Shown one piece after another: positions 19,882 to 29,272 of a DNA stretch of 64,000 nucleotides. The stretch lies in assembly GCA_022241785.1 (NCBI GenBank), contig JAKOMP010000011.1, positions 1-64,000 on the forward strand, given 5' to 3'. This stretch comes from Cyanocohniella sp. LLY. GTDB lineage: Bacteria; Cyanobacteriota; Cyanobacteriia; Cyanobacteriales; Nostocaceae. The position numbers and the translations under genes are program-made. Below the pieces are notes generated by a model that did no database searches, had not been told where the DNA came from, and saw only the letters and a list, made by a program, of their open reading frames with translations. Positions within the stretch are counted from its first letter, which is position 1, and every line of letters begins with the position of its first letter.

Positions 19882-21741
19882 ATGTCAGATATTCTTTTAA
19901 ATCCCATAATTAACAAACCATTTACTCAAACTACTGTTAAACTGCAAAACATTATTTTGCCGAATTTAGATATTTGCACTACAGAAGAACTTTTTTTGAG
20001 GTTAAATACTAAATCTGTATTGAACTACGAATACAGTCATGTAGAACTAAAAAATTCGGGTGTGATCAGCTTTGATACATATTTCAATGCTTTTTCAATA
20101 CAAAAATGGCTAGATTACACTAGGGTAAAAAACATATGTTTAAATCTAACGTTGAAGGGTAAGTGTAAGGTTAGCTTATTTAATATAGATTACGCCTCAC
20201 AAGTGAAGAAATTAGTGAACCAAAAAGTAATTAATAATCATGAGTTAGCAGAATGTACCGTATTCAGTAATATAGATATTAGTTTATACAAAGGGTTACT
20301 TTATGTAGAAATTGAAGCATTAGCAAATAATTGTATTTTTGAAAATGGATATTTTTATGCAAATATTACTCAAACACAAAATTTAGATCAGAAAATAGCC
20401 GTTGTTATTTGTACATATAAAAGAGAATACTATATTAATAAAAATATTGAATTAATAGATAATTATTTATTCAAACAGTCAAGTATAGGAAATAAATTTG
20501 AAATCTTTATTATAGATAATGGCAGAACTCTCAAAAATATATATAGCTCACAAATACATGTGATCCATAACAAGAATGCAGGCGGTAGCGGTGGATATAC
20601 CAGAGGAATGCTTGAAGTATTAGACCGTAAATCTGATTTTTCTCATATCATTTTGATGGATGATGATGTCGTGATAGCCCCAGAAGTATTTGAGAGAATA
20701 TATAACTTTCAAAATGTTGCTATTGATGCAAATTTTTGCATTGGTGGTAGTATGCTGCTTCTAGATAATCAATATATACAACACGAAAATGGGGCGATTT
20801 GGGATCAGGAAGTAGTACGAATTAAACCTGATTTAGATTTGAGAAATATCAACAATGTATTATTTAACGAAATAGAAGAATACATTAACTATAACGGTTG
20901 GTGGTTATTTTGTTTTCCTACAAGACTGATAGATGATTCTAAATTACCTTATCCATTTTTTATTAAAATGGATGATATGGAATTTCCTCGAAGATTAAAT
21001 CACAAAATTATAACTCTAAATGCTGTGTGTGTATGGCATGAAGCACTAGAGAAAAAATACTCCGCCATGATGAACTATTATTTAAAAAAGAACGAATTAA
21101 TTTTAAATGTAATTACTAATGATAATTTTAGCAAGCTAGATGCCATCAAATATTTTGTAAAATTTAGTATGAGAGAGGCATTTTGTTATAAATATAAAAG
21201 TGCCAATGTAGTCTTTCAAGCGGTTGCTGATTTTTTAAAAGGACCTGAATATTTGAAAACACTCGACCCAGAAGAAAAAAATTTAGAAATTAGAAGTATG
21301 GGTGAGAAAGCAGTAAAAAATCATCAATTACCTTTTATTTATGGAAAATATCAAGAAAGTCTAAATGAAACAGAAAATACATTTTATCGTTGGTTTAGAC
21401 TTGTTACATTAAATGGTCATTTATTACCTTCTATATTTTTCCATAAAAACAATAAATTGACACAGCAAACATACAAAATTATTTCTATGCAAAACTACAG
21501 ACCTATTAACGTTTTTAGGTCGAAAACAGCTTTGTACCATAACTTAAATAATTCAGAAGGCTTTGCTGTTAATTTTTCTAGAGCAGAATTTTTTAAAATT
21601 TCCATCAAAATCATCTTTTTATCTATACAAATATTCTTTAACTTCTCCCAAGTCAAACGCAAGTATAGAGACACCTTACCAGAACTTACCAATAGAAATT
21701 TTTGGGAAAGCTATTTAGAAATTAATAAATATTCCTCATAG
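19882..21741 (+). CDS. GlfT2-like galactofuranosyltransferase
   Basis: This 619-residue protein resembles mycobacterial GlfT2, the polymerising galactofuranosyltransferase that uses UDP-galactofuranose. The layout agrees: an N-terminal beta-rich domain (about 1-165), a GT-A domain with AVVICTYKRE, GGSGGYTRG, and the metal-binding Asp260-Asp261-Asp262 (MDDDVVI). An acidic pair Asp364/Asp365 (KMDDMEFP) and His386 (VWHEAL) match GlfT2's catalytic base and metal His. A helical C-terminal region follows. It lies 64 bases upstream of the UDP-galactopyranose mutase gene that would supply its donor, strongly supporting the call. It is notably AT-richer than its neighbours. Confidence 0.87.
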   Translation: MSDILLNPIINKPFTQTTVKLQNIILPNLDICTTEELFLRLNTKSVLNYEYSHVELKNSGVISFDTYFNAFSIQKWLDYTRVKNICLNLTLKGKCKVSLFNIDYASQVKKLVNQKVINNHELAECTVFSNIDISLYKGLLYVEIEALANNCIFENGYFYANITQTQNLDQKIAVVICTYKREYYINKNIELIDNYLFKQSSIGNKFEIFIIDNGRTLKNIYSSQIHVIHNKNAGGSGGYTRGMLEVLDRKSDFSHIILMDDDVVIAPEVFERIYNFQNVAIDANFCIGGSMLLLDNQYIQHENGAIWDQEVVRIKPDLDLRNINNVLFNEIEEYINYNGWWLFCFPTRLIDDSKLPYPFFIKMDDMEFPRRLNHKIITLNAVCVWHEALEKKYSAMMNYYLKKNELILNVITNDNFSKLDAIKYFVKFSMREAFCYKYKSANVVFQAVADFLKGPEYLKTLDPEEKNLEIRSMGEKAVKNHQLPFIYGKYQESLNETENTFYRWFRLVTLNGHLLPSIFFHKNNKLTQQTYKIISMQNYRPINVFRSKTALYHNLNNSEGFAVNFSRAEFFKISIKIIFLSIQIFFNFSQVKRKYRDTLPELTNRNFWESYLEINKYSS

Positions 21742-21805
21742 TAGAAGCTTTCTTTTTCTCTTAGACATTCCTTTGAGTTAAAAATAAAAATTTCTTGTAC
21801 AAAAT

Positions 21806-23578
21806 ATGATCACTAATTGTAATTTTACTAGCTTTACAACAGAGATATCTAATATAGTTTGCTTCTCTAATTTACATTGGAATTGTATTCATCCTAGACT
21901 GCAACATATTCTCAGTCGCTGCACTTGCGAAAAGCGGGTATTCTTTATCGAAGAAGAAGTATTTAATGACGAACCATTGGCGCGCTTAGATGTCAATCAA
22001 GACAAAAGTGGCGTCATGGTTGTGGTGCCATATCTGCCCAAACATCTGAGTGAGGAGGCGATAAATGCCAACTTACAGACATTAATCAATGATTTATTGA
22101 GCGCAAATAATATCTGTAAATACATTTGCTGGTATTGTACATCGCAGGCGATCGCCTTTACCCGCCACTTACAACCCCAGGTTGTCGTATATGACTGTAT
22201 AGATGAGTTACCGACATTTCCGGACTACAAAACAGAATTATTTGCTATTGCAGACGTAGTATTTATCAGTGAACAAAGTACTCACGCCATTCAAGCACAC
22301 CAGCACCCCAACATCTATGCGTTTCCTAGTAGCGTTGATTGGGAACGCACCTGGATATCAATGATGAAACTGATAGACTTTGCCGTTACCGCCCGCCAGG
22401 ATGAAGATACCCCTGATTTCCATCCTGCAATGCTGGGTTATCAATTCTCGGACACTGTGAATACAGATATGGTATTTGATTACTTGATTGTAGGCGCAGG
22501 CTTTTCTGGTAGCGTGATTGCAGAACGGTTGGCGAGTCAATCTGGTAAAAAAGTGCTAGTTGTGGACAAGCGCCATCATATCGGCGGTAATGCCTACGAT
22601 CATTATGACGATCATGGTATTCTCATTCATAAATATGGCCCCCACATCTTTCATACCAACTCCCGCGAAGTCTTTGAATACCTCTCACAGTTTACTCAGT
22701 GGCGACCTTACGAACACCGCGTCCTCACCAGCGTCGATGGACAACTGCTTCCCATACCCATCAACCTTGACACCATCAACCAACTTTATGGTATGAACCT
22801 CAATTCATTTGAGGTAGCAGATTTCTTCCAGTCCATAGCCGAACCGAAAGAATATATCCGCACATCAGAAGATGTAGTGGTGAGTAAAGTTGGTAAAGAA
22901 CTATATACAAAATTCTTCCAAGGCTACACCCGCAAACAATGGGGACTCGACCCCTCAGAACTCGATAAATCAGTAATAGCCAGAGTCCCTACTCGTACCA
23001 ACCGCGATAACCGATATTTTACCGATATCTATCAGGCAATGCCGCTGCATGGTTTTACGCGCATGTTTGCGAAGATGTTAGACCACCCCAATATCAAGGT
23101 GATGCTAAATACTGATTATCGGGAAATCAAGCGGGTGATTCCTTGTCGGGAAATAGTTTACACCGGGCCAATTGATGAATTTTTTGATTATCGCTATGGC
23201 AAACTTCCTTATCGTTCCATCAATTTTCAGCATGAAACCCACAACACCCCTGTATTTCAACCCGCGCCAGTTATTAACTATCCCAATGAACATCTGTATA
23301 CCCGTGTCACAGAGTTTAAATACTTGACTGGACAAGAACACACAAAAACTAGCATTGTCTATGAATTTCCTCAAGCTGAAGGAGACCCTTATTACCCTGT
23401 ACCGCGTTCTGAAAATAACGAAATTTACAAGAAATATAAAGCGCTGGCAGATGCAACACCAAAAGTGTATTTTGTGGGACGTTTAGCAACCTATAAGTAT
23501 TACAACATGGATCAATGTGTGGCTCAAGCTTTGTTTGTGTATCAACAAATTGCTGCTTTAGCAGTACGGCGACCATAG
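21806..23578 (+). CDS. glf: UDP-galactopyranose mutase fused to a truncated glycosyltransferase
   Basis: Residues from about 222 to 590 form a complete flavoprotein mutase that interconverts UDP-galactopyranose and UDP-galactofuranose: YLIVGAGFSGSV for FAD, KRHHIGGNAYDH, GPHIFHT, and the late PYYPVPR and VGRLATYKYYNMDQ motifs. The first 220 residues resemble the N-terminal half of a GT-B glycosyltransferase (RVFFIEEEVF, VVVPYLP, VVYDCIDELP, FPSSVD) but jump at residue 178/179 straight to the last helix of that family (WERTWISMMKLI). The C-terminal nucleotide-binding half is therefore missing. The mutase is intact; the appended half-domain is likely non-catalytic. Confidence 0.9.
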   Translation: MITNCNFTSFTTEISNIVCFSNLHWNCIHPRLQHILSRCTCEKRVFFIEEEVFNDEPLARLDVNQDKSGVMVVVPYLPKHLSEEAINANLQTLINDLLSANNICKYICWYCTSQAIAFTRHLQPQVVVYDCIDELPTFPDYKTELFAIADVVFISEQSTHAIQAHQHPNIYAFPSSVDWERTWISMMKLIDFAVTARQDEDTPDFHPAMLGYQFSDTVNTDMVFDYLIVGAGFSGSVIAERLASQSGKKVLVVDKRHHIGGNAYDHYDDHGILIHKYGPHIFHTNSREVFEYLSQFTQWRPYEHRVLTSVDGQLLPIPINLDTINQLYGMNLNSFEVADFFQSIAEPKEYIRTSEDVVVSKVGKELYTKFFQGYTRKQWGLDPSELDKSVIARVPTRTNRDNRYFTDIYQAMPLHGFTRMFAKMLDHPNIKVMLNTDYREIKRVIPCREIVYTGPIDEFFDYRYGKLPYRSINFQHETHNTPVFQPAPVINYPNEHLYTRVTEFKYLTGQEHTKTSIVYEFPQAEGDPYYPVPRSENNEIYKKYKALADATPKVYFVGRLATYKYYNMDQCVAQALFVYQQIAALAVRRP

Positions 23579-23583
23579 GAAAT

Positions 23584-23605
23584 AATGAGGACTTAAGTCC
23601 TCATT
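23584..23605. terminator. Palindromic two-way terminator
   Basis: A perfect 22-base palindrome centred on GGACTTAAGTCC, flanked by A/T runs, sits between the convergent glf and glycosyltransferase genes. It would fold into an 8-9 bp hairpin on either strand, fitting a bidirectional terminator. Confidence 0.8.
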
Positions 23606-23635
23606 AAAAACCTTTAAATATTAGTACTTACCTAC

Positions 23636-24580
23636 TTAAAAAATACCTAACAATAATGCCAGCAGAGGTTTTGCACTCAGCTTTTTTCTCTTAATGACAT
23701 ACCACAAATGAGAACGTGCTGCTTTTGTTTCCCTAGCTTGCATTAAATTAATTCCTAAAACATAATTAGCTTCTAACAATCGCCGCTGAAAATATGGTTT
23801 AAACGCATTTAGCCTAGCATCTTCCATAAATCGCTCATAGCAGAATATTTGATTTTTCGCTTTGCGAATGTTAATTGGTGGATTGCTAATCAATGTATCG
23901 CTTTGCTCATGTTGTCTATATCTAGTGAGTTTTTCTGGACAATAATACGCTCCTAAACCAGAACGACAACAAAGATAGTTTATATATAAATCGTAGCAAC
24001 CACCAACTTCTTCAGGAATTGCATCCCAATCGACAACATCCTTACGAATAACAGCAGCACAGGCACTGGCTATAGACATTTTAACTATGCCAATTTCATA
24101 AAAAGGTTGATAAATACCTTCTTTTAAGGTGTCCCGATTCCATATCTGCGAATTATTTTTTGTGAGAACCTCATCTATGATGCTATCTGTATTGATTATG
24201 TAAGAATCGCAAAAAGCTACAGCTAAGTTAGGATTAGCTTCCAAGGTTGGTACCAGCTTTTCTAAGAATTTTGCTTCCCACATATCATCGTCGTGTAAAC
24301 TGGCAACATACTTTCCCTTTGCCATTTTAAAACCATGTTTAATATTACCTAACATGCCGATGTTATGAGAATGTCGCCAAAAGCGAATTCGTGGATCTTG
24401 GAAACTATCAATTATTGGTTGAAAATTTTCATCACTACAGTTATCACAAACAATGATGTCAATATTTTGATAAGTTTGTTTAACTGCACTAGCAATTGCT
24501 TGTTTAAGATAATGTGGTCGATTATATGAGGGAATAATAACACTGACTAAGGGTTGAGCATATTCATTATTTTCTGACAT
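23636..24580 (-). CDS. Family 2 glycosyltransferase
   Basis: This 314-residue GT-A enzyme shows VSVIIPSYNRPHYLKQAIAS at the N-terminus and the donor-binding YVASLHDDDMW around residues 95-105, with a helical C-terminus. It belongs to the large GT2 family; donor and acceptor cannot be told. It is transcribed toward the glf operon, and the acetyltransferase gene lies about 135 bases upstream on the same strand, so the two may form a small unit that decorates the glycan. Confidence 0.88.
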   Translation of the reverse strand: MSENNEYAQPLVSVIIPSYNRPHYLKQAIASAVKQTYQNIDIIVCDNCSDENFQPIIDSFQDPRIRFWRHSHNIGMLGNIKHGFKMAKGKYVASLHDDDMWEAKFLEKLVPTLEANPNLAVAFCDSYIINTDSIIDEVLTKNNSQIWNRDTLKEGIYQPFYEIGIVKMSIASACAAVIRKDVVDWDAIPEEVGGCYDLYINYLCCRSGLGAYYCPEKLTRYRQHEQSDTLISNPPINIRKAKNQIFCYERFMEDARLNAFKPYFQRRLLEANYVLGINLMQARETKAARSHLWYVIKRKKLSAKPLLALLLGIF

Positions 24581-24715
24581 TTTTGCTCCTATATTTGTTA
24601 TATTCTGATTTATATGATGTCCGCTAAATCATCCATAATAAACAGTTTGTATGGGGACTAACGCGTCTACAGTCCCTAAAGTCAGGATTAAAGTCTTGAC
24701 TACGAGCAAACTTTT

Positions 24716-25411
24716 TTATTCCGCAGAGTTAACAATTTCTTTCTTGTTACGGCTTTTAATTACTTTTGCAGGTACACCCACAGCTATGGAAAATGGGGGA
24801 ATATTTTTTGTGACAACAGAACCAGCGCCAATGACACTGCCATGACCAATAGTAACTCCATCTAATACTTTGACTCCGGAACCAAGCCAACAATCATCCT
24901 CAATGGTAATTCCCTGGCAAGTTACACCTTGGGAACCAATGGGCTTGGTGGGGTCTGCATAAATATGATTATTAGCAAATATTCCTGAGTGTGCTGCAAT
25001 TAAACAGTTTTTACCAATTGATATATCTCCTGGCCCAGCAATAGTAACGTAAGGCCCTATAAAAGTACGTTCGCCGATGTGGATAGACGTATTTATTAAT
25101 GCTTGAATGTCAATACCATAACTGAAAATTACTTCATCCGCCAGATAAATGAGATTATTTATGTGTCCACTGGCATCGATATTGACACCTCGACAAATTC
25201 TCACATTATTACCAAGTTTAATACAACTAGGTGCGATAAATTCTACACCGTATTGAATACAAACTGTTTTTCCCATACTATAAAAAATATGGCGATACAT
25301 TGAATTTCTCAATTTATTGCCCAAAAAACTTGTGGGCATTCCTCTTAACAAATTAAATATTAAAGTTTCTTGAATTTTCTTCCATTTTGTAGGATAATGT
25401 TGGGGCTTCAT
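24716..25411 (-). CDS. Left-handed beta-helix acyltransferase (WbbJ-like)
   Basis: This 231-residue protein has the hexapeptide repeat pattern of trimeric O-acyltransferases: [50 protein letters not shown] and [30 protein letters not shown], ending with [17 protein letters not shown]. Such enzymes add acetyl or other acyl groups to sugars. The position beside a glycosyltransferase and the export operon suggests it acetylates the surface glycan. The substrate is inferred only from context. Confidence 0.88.
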   Translation of the reverse strand: MKPQHYPTKWKKIQETLIFNLLRGMPTSFLGNKLRNSMYRHIFYSMGKTVCIQYGVEFIAPSCIKLGNNVRICRGVNIDASGHINNLIYLADEVIFSYGIDIQALINTSIHIGERTFIGPYVTIAGPGDISIGKNCLIAAHSGIFANNHIYADPTKPIGSQGVTCQGITIEDDCWLGSGVKVLDGVTIGHGSVIGAGSVVTKNIPPFSIAVGVPAKVIKSRNKKEIVNSAE

Positions 25412-25625
25412 TTTTAGAGAAACTGCAATAAATTACGGTGGCTTATTTATAGCAATTTTTATTTTTTAAATCATGCCAAAATGACCAAAATATCAAAGAT
25501 AAATAGTAGAAAAGGATAATTATTTATATTTGATTTTTAATATACATATTTCTCATTTTAAGGAGAAAAAATAATTCTTAAGGTAGACATAATTCTGGAT
25601 AATTAACTTAAAGAAAACTGGCAGG

Positions 25626-25661
25626 GAGTGGGAAACTACTTCTTCAACAAGAATCCCACTC
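25626..25661 (-). terminator. Hairpin after the alpha/beta hydrolase gene
   Basis: GAGTGGGA pairs with TCCCACTC across a 20-base loop, just past the end of the minus-strand hydrolase gene. No T-run follows, so terminator function is likely but not certain. Confidence 0.45.
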
Positions 25662-25672
25662 GCTACTCCCCA

Positions 25673-26611
25673 TTAATGTGGAATCGACAAAACCCAATCT
25701 CGTAACAGTGGGTTTACCTGTTCTGGGACTTCATCGTGGGGACAATGACCAGCTACCAGAAAATGCTCTGTGAGGTCGGGATAATATTGACGAAACTTTT
25801 GGGAACGTTCCCGCGCATTCATCCAAGGATCAGCTTCTCCCCACAATAGCAACAGAGAACAAGTTAATTGCTTTAATAAAACATCAACTTTCTCTCCTTG
25901 GGGAGTACTAAACACAGAAACAAATACATCCAAAGCCCCAGGATCATCAGCAGGGCGGCGAATTTCTGCTATTAATTGGTCTGTAATTGCACTTTTATCG
26001 AGATAAACTTTCTCTAAAGTTTGGCGAATTACCCAATGTTGACGTATGTATTGAAATAACAAAAACTGGGCGAATTGTTGTTGAAACATCCACTTCACAG
26101 AATCACCTAAAAGTTTCTGTAAGGGAGAAGGTTGTTTGGGTGGCTGAATTTGTGATTGTAATGCTTCCGGTTCAGAACTAGTTTGGTTTTGGCTAAAAGG
26201 GCCAGCGCTATTGAGCAACACTAAGCCAGCCGCAGCATCAGGACACTGGGACGCAACACACAAACAAGCATACCCACCTAAAGAATTGCCTGCCAATACT
26301 GATTTTTGACCAATTACTTCACTGATAAAATCAGAGAGTTGATCGCGCCAGAGGTCGCCACCGTACTGCAATTTAGGTTTTGCTGAACGGCCAAATCCCA
26401 AAAGGTCAATGGCAAATACTTCAAAATCTGCACACAGTCCTGTGATATTCTTGCGCCAGTGGTCTGTGGAAGCACCAAACCCATGCACCAATAGTAATGG
26501 TGGACGTTGTGGTTGTTTTTCTCCTGCATGGACATAGTAAATGTTGTGTCCGCGCCACTGCCAATATTGACCAGGAATGGTCTGTGTAGATGAGGCTGGG
26601 GTTACCTGCAT
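25673..26611 (-). CDS. Alpha/beta-fold hydrolase
   Basis: This 312-residue hydrolase has the canonical pieces: LLLVHGFGASTDHW oxyanion region, FAIDLLGFGRSAKP, nucleophile elbow AGNSLGGY, the acid region LLLWGEADPWM, and catalytic His in VAGHCPHDEVPE. Many cyanobacterial proteins of this type sit near aroE or photosynthesis genes without known substrate. ATG 26611 (MQVTPASS) is preferred over an upstream in-frame start. It is divergent from aroE, sharing an intergenic space of about 80 bases. Confidence 0.87.
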   Translation of the reverse strand: MQVTPASSTQTIPGQYWQWRGHNIYYVHAGEKQPQRPPLLLVHGFGASTDHWRKNITGLCADFEVFAIDLLGFGRSAKPKLQYGGDLWRDQLSDFISEVIGQKSVLAGNSLGGYACLCVASQCPDAAAGLVLLNSAGPFSQNQTSSEPEALQSQIQPPKQPSPLQKLLGDSVKWMFQQQFAQFLLFQYIRQHWVIRQTLEKVYLDKSAITDQLIAEIRRPADDPGALDVFVSVFSTPQGEKVDVLLKQLTCSLLLLWGEADPWMNARERSQKFRQYYPDLTEHFLVAGHCPHDEVPEQVNPLLRDWVLSIPH

Positions 26612-26693
26612 GATATAAAGAAATGTTAAGTAACTTCTAATAATTCTAGTCCAGCAACGCTGGGTAGAAGTCAAAAAAATTATCAGCTGACTA

Positions 26694-27572
26694 ATGACTA
26701 AATTATTAATTACAGGTAAAACTCAACTTTTGGGCGTAATTGGTTATCCGGTGGAACATTCGCTGTCACCTGTGATGCACAATGCGGCGATCGCTCAATT
26801 GGGATTAGATTATATTTATCTGCCTTTTCCTATAGAACCACAGAATTTAGAGGTGGCGATCGCAGGCTTTGCCGCTATGGGGGTGGTGGGTTTTAGTGTG
26901 ACTATTCCTCACAAACAAGCAATTATGCCTTTATTAACAGAAATTACTCCCATTGCTCAAGCTATTGGGGCGGTGAATACTGTTTATCGTCAACATGATC
27001 AATGGGTAGGCACAAATACTGATATCGAGGGCTTTATTGCCCCTTTACAAACAACATATCAGCAAAATTGGAGTCAGCAGGTAGCGGTGATTTTAGGCAA
27101 TGGTGGTGCAGCTAGGGCAGTTGTCGCCGGGTGTCATCAATTAGGGTTTGCTCAAATTCATGTTGTGGGGCGTAATATACAAAAGTTAGAGCAATTTCGT
27201 CATAGTTGGGGAAATTCACCCTTGTCTGAGAATTTACAAGTACATAAATGGGATAAACTAGCGAAATTAATCCCCCATGCCAATTTACTAGTAAATACAA
27301 CCCCTGTGGGTATGTATCCCCATGTGGATGCGTCACCTTTGAGTACAGAGGAGATGGAGAAAATAACCCCAGGCGCAATCGCCTATGATTTAATCTATAC
27401 TCCTAACCCGACACAATTTCTCCAACAAGCCCAAACACAAGGTGCTATTGCCATTGATGGCTTAGAAATGTTAGTCCAACAAGGCGTAGCAGCATTAAAA
27501 ATCTGGTTACAGTTGGAAACTATCCCTGTGGATGTGATGCGTCAAGCTTTGCGAAATCACCTGAGATTGTAG
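26694..27572 (+). CDS. aroE: Shikimate dehydrogenase
   Basis: AroE reduces 3-dehydroshikimate with NADPH in aromatic amino-acid synthesis. The 292-residue protein has the substrate motif GYPVEHSLSPVMHNAA (Ser-Leu-Ser), the catalytic Lys in TIPHKQAIMP, the paired Asp in VGTNTDIEGF, the nucleotide loop GNGGAARAV, and NTTPVGMYP near residue 205. Length is normal. The gene is monocistronic and ends close to an STRR block. Confidence 0.96.
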   Translation: MTKLLITGKTQLLGVIGYPVEHSLSPVMHNAAIAQLGLDYIYLPFPIEPQNLEVAIAGFAAMGVVGFSVTIPHKQAIMPLLTEITPIAQAIGAVNTVYRQHDQWVGTNTDIEGFIAPLQTTYQQNWSQQVAVILGNGGAARAVVAGCHQLGFAQIHVVGRNIQKLEQFRHSWGNSPLSENLQVHKWDKLAKLIPHANLLVNTTPVGMYPHVDASPLSTEEMEKITPGAIAYDLIYTPNPTQFLQQAQTQGAIAIDGLEMLVQQGVAALKIWLQLETIPVDVMRQALRNHLRL

Positions 27573-27640
27573 TCGAGAATGGAGAGTGGACAGTAGGGAT
27601 TGGGGAGATGAAGAAGATAAGGAAGTATTTTTGTTCTTTT

Positions 27641-27700
27641 CCCCTTGTCCCCTTGTCCCCTTGTCCCCTTGTCCCCCTATCCCCTTATCCCCTCTTCCCG
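27641..27700. repeat. STRR array (CCCTTGT units)
   Basis: At least four seven-base CCCTTGT units, then degenerate CCCTATC/CCCTTAT/CCCTCTT units, lie between aroE and a kinase gene. The array covers the stop codon and last codons of the kinase gene that ends at 27677. Confidence 0.9.
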
Positions 27701-29272
27701 CTTTAACGGTAATTGCACAGTAAATCTTGTCCACCCCTCAGTGCTAGTAACTGAAATATTGCCTTGGAGATATTGCACTAACTTTTTCATCACGGCCAAA
27801 CCCAATCCTGTACCTTCATGTTGCCAGCGATCGCTTTGCGGAATCCGGTAAAATAGATCAAAAATCCGCGATTGTTCTTCTTTAGGGATGATTACCCCAG
27901 AATTACTGACTATAATTTCCCACAAGGGCATTTGAGCATCTGTGCTGGTTACAAGTTGGGCATTGACGGTAATCTGTTCCTTAACAGGAGTATACTCGCA
28001 AGCATTATTGAGTAACTCTGACATAATCCTGGTGAGGATAGACATATCTGAAATCACAGGCGGTAAATCTGGGGAAACACTAACTTGTAAAGTTTGTTGC
28101 CTAGCTTCAGCACGTTCTTGAAAGGCATCAATAACATGAGGTAGCCAATTTTGAATGTTAATAGAAGTTAATTCTGAAGTATAAAAATCGGCATCAATAA
28201 TCCGCATGTAGAGCAAGTCATCAACTAAGTCTAGCTCTTGTTCACACTGCTCACGTAAAATACTTAAATAGCGGTTTACTGACCAAGATGTAGCAGGCGG
28301 TGCTGACTGCAAAATTCCTTGTTGATCCAGAATATGTTCTAACATGCAGATAGCCATTTTCATGTTTGATAATGGCGTTCGCATTTCATGAGATGTGGTT
28401 GCTAGAAAATCCTCTTTCAACTGGTTTAATCTTTGCAGTTCTACCACTTGAACTTCTAGTTGTCGGGCGCGTTCATCGGCAAGATTGCGTTCTTCCATCA
28501 GCCGACGTTGGGTATCATCTCGAAAAACTAAAACAGCACCTGTAATTATACCGTTATTGTCTCTCAAAGGTGTAGCACTATCAGCTATGGGAATAGTTTT
28601 GCCATCTTTAGCAATCAGTAGCACACGACTTTCTAAATAAATAGTAGTTTCGTTTTGGAGGGCTAAAACGATAGGATTGACTACGGGTTTTTGAGTTTGT
28701 TCATCAATGAGTTGAAAAACTGTGGTTAATAACCGTCCTTTTACTTGATCCCATCGCCATCCTGTGAGTGCTTCAGCTACTTGATTGATGTACTTAATCT
28801 GCAATTGCGGATCAACCACAATCACTCCATCCCCCATACCCCGCAAGACAGAACTCAAAAACTGCTCGCGTTCATAGCGATTGAGTGCTGTTTGAATGGC
28901 AACATAAAGTTCTTGCTCTTTAATCGGTTTAAGAATATACCCAAAGGGGGATGTCAAAGTTGCCCGCTCTACTGTGCTTTTATCGGAATGTCCGGTAACG
29001 TAAATCACAGGAATTTGCAACCGATTCCAGATATGCTCTGCTGCCTGGATGCCATCCACTTCTCCCCGCAGGCGGATATCCATTAAAATCAAGTTTGGGC
29101 GCAGTTCATTGGCTTTGGCAATAGCATCTTCTGCGTTGTCGGCAATATCTATCACACTATATCCCAGAGATTCTAAACTTTCTTGTAAGTTGATAGCTAG
29201 GATATATTCATCTTCAACAACAAGAACCCGAACTATTTTTGTTGTCTGGTTATTTGCTGTCATACTGATCAT
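27677..29272 (-). CDS. Response regulator-PAS-histidine kinase
   Basis: This 531-residue protein starts with a receiver domain (VLVVEDE, phosphoacceptor Asp in LILMDIRLRGEVDG, VTGHSD, ILKPI), followed by a PAS domain (about 135-255, INQVAEALTGW), a coiled coil, a HisKA domain with TTSHEMRTPLSN, and an ATPase domain ending GTGLGLAVMKKLV. A receiver at the front makes it a relay kinase that could be switched by the upstream kinase. Its ATG overlaps the stop of that kinase by four bases (29269-29272). The last residues (KREEGIRG) are encoded by the STRR block. Confidence 0.92.
   Translation of the reverse strand: MISMTANNQTTKIVRVLVVEDEYILAINLQESLESLGYSVIDIADNAEDAIAKANELRPNLILMDIRLRGEVDGIQAAEHIWNRLQIPVIYVTGHSDKSTVERATLTSPFGYILKPIKEQELYVAIQTALNRYEREQFLSSVLRGMGDGVIVVDPQLQIKYINQVAEALTGWRWDQVKGRLLTTVFQLIDEQTQKPVVNPIVLALQNETTIYLESRVLLIAKDGKTIPIADSATPLRDNNGIITGAVLVFRDDTQRRLMEERNLADERARQLEVQVVELQRLNQLKEDFLATTSHEMRTPLSNMKMAICMLEHILDQQGILQSAPPATSWSVNRYLSILREQCEQELDLVDDLLYMRIIDADFYTSELTSINIQNWLPHVIDAFQERAEARQQTLQVSVSPDLPPVISDMSILTRIMSELLNNACEYTPVKEQITVNAQLVTSTDAQMPLWEIIVSNSGVIIPKEEQSRIFDLFYRIPQSDRWQHEGTGLGLAVMKKLVQYLQGNISVTSTEGWTRFTVQLPLKREEGIRG

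Noticed and set aside
27601-27715. The CCCTTGT array considered as a CRISPR array
   Set aside because: Units are seven bases with no spacers, which is STRR not CRISPR. No cas genes are present.
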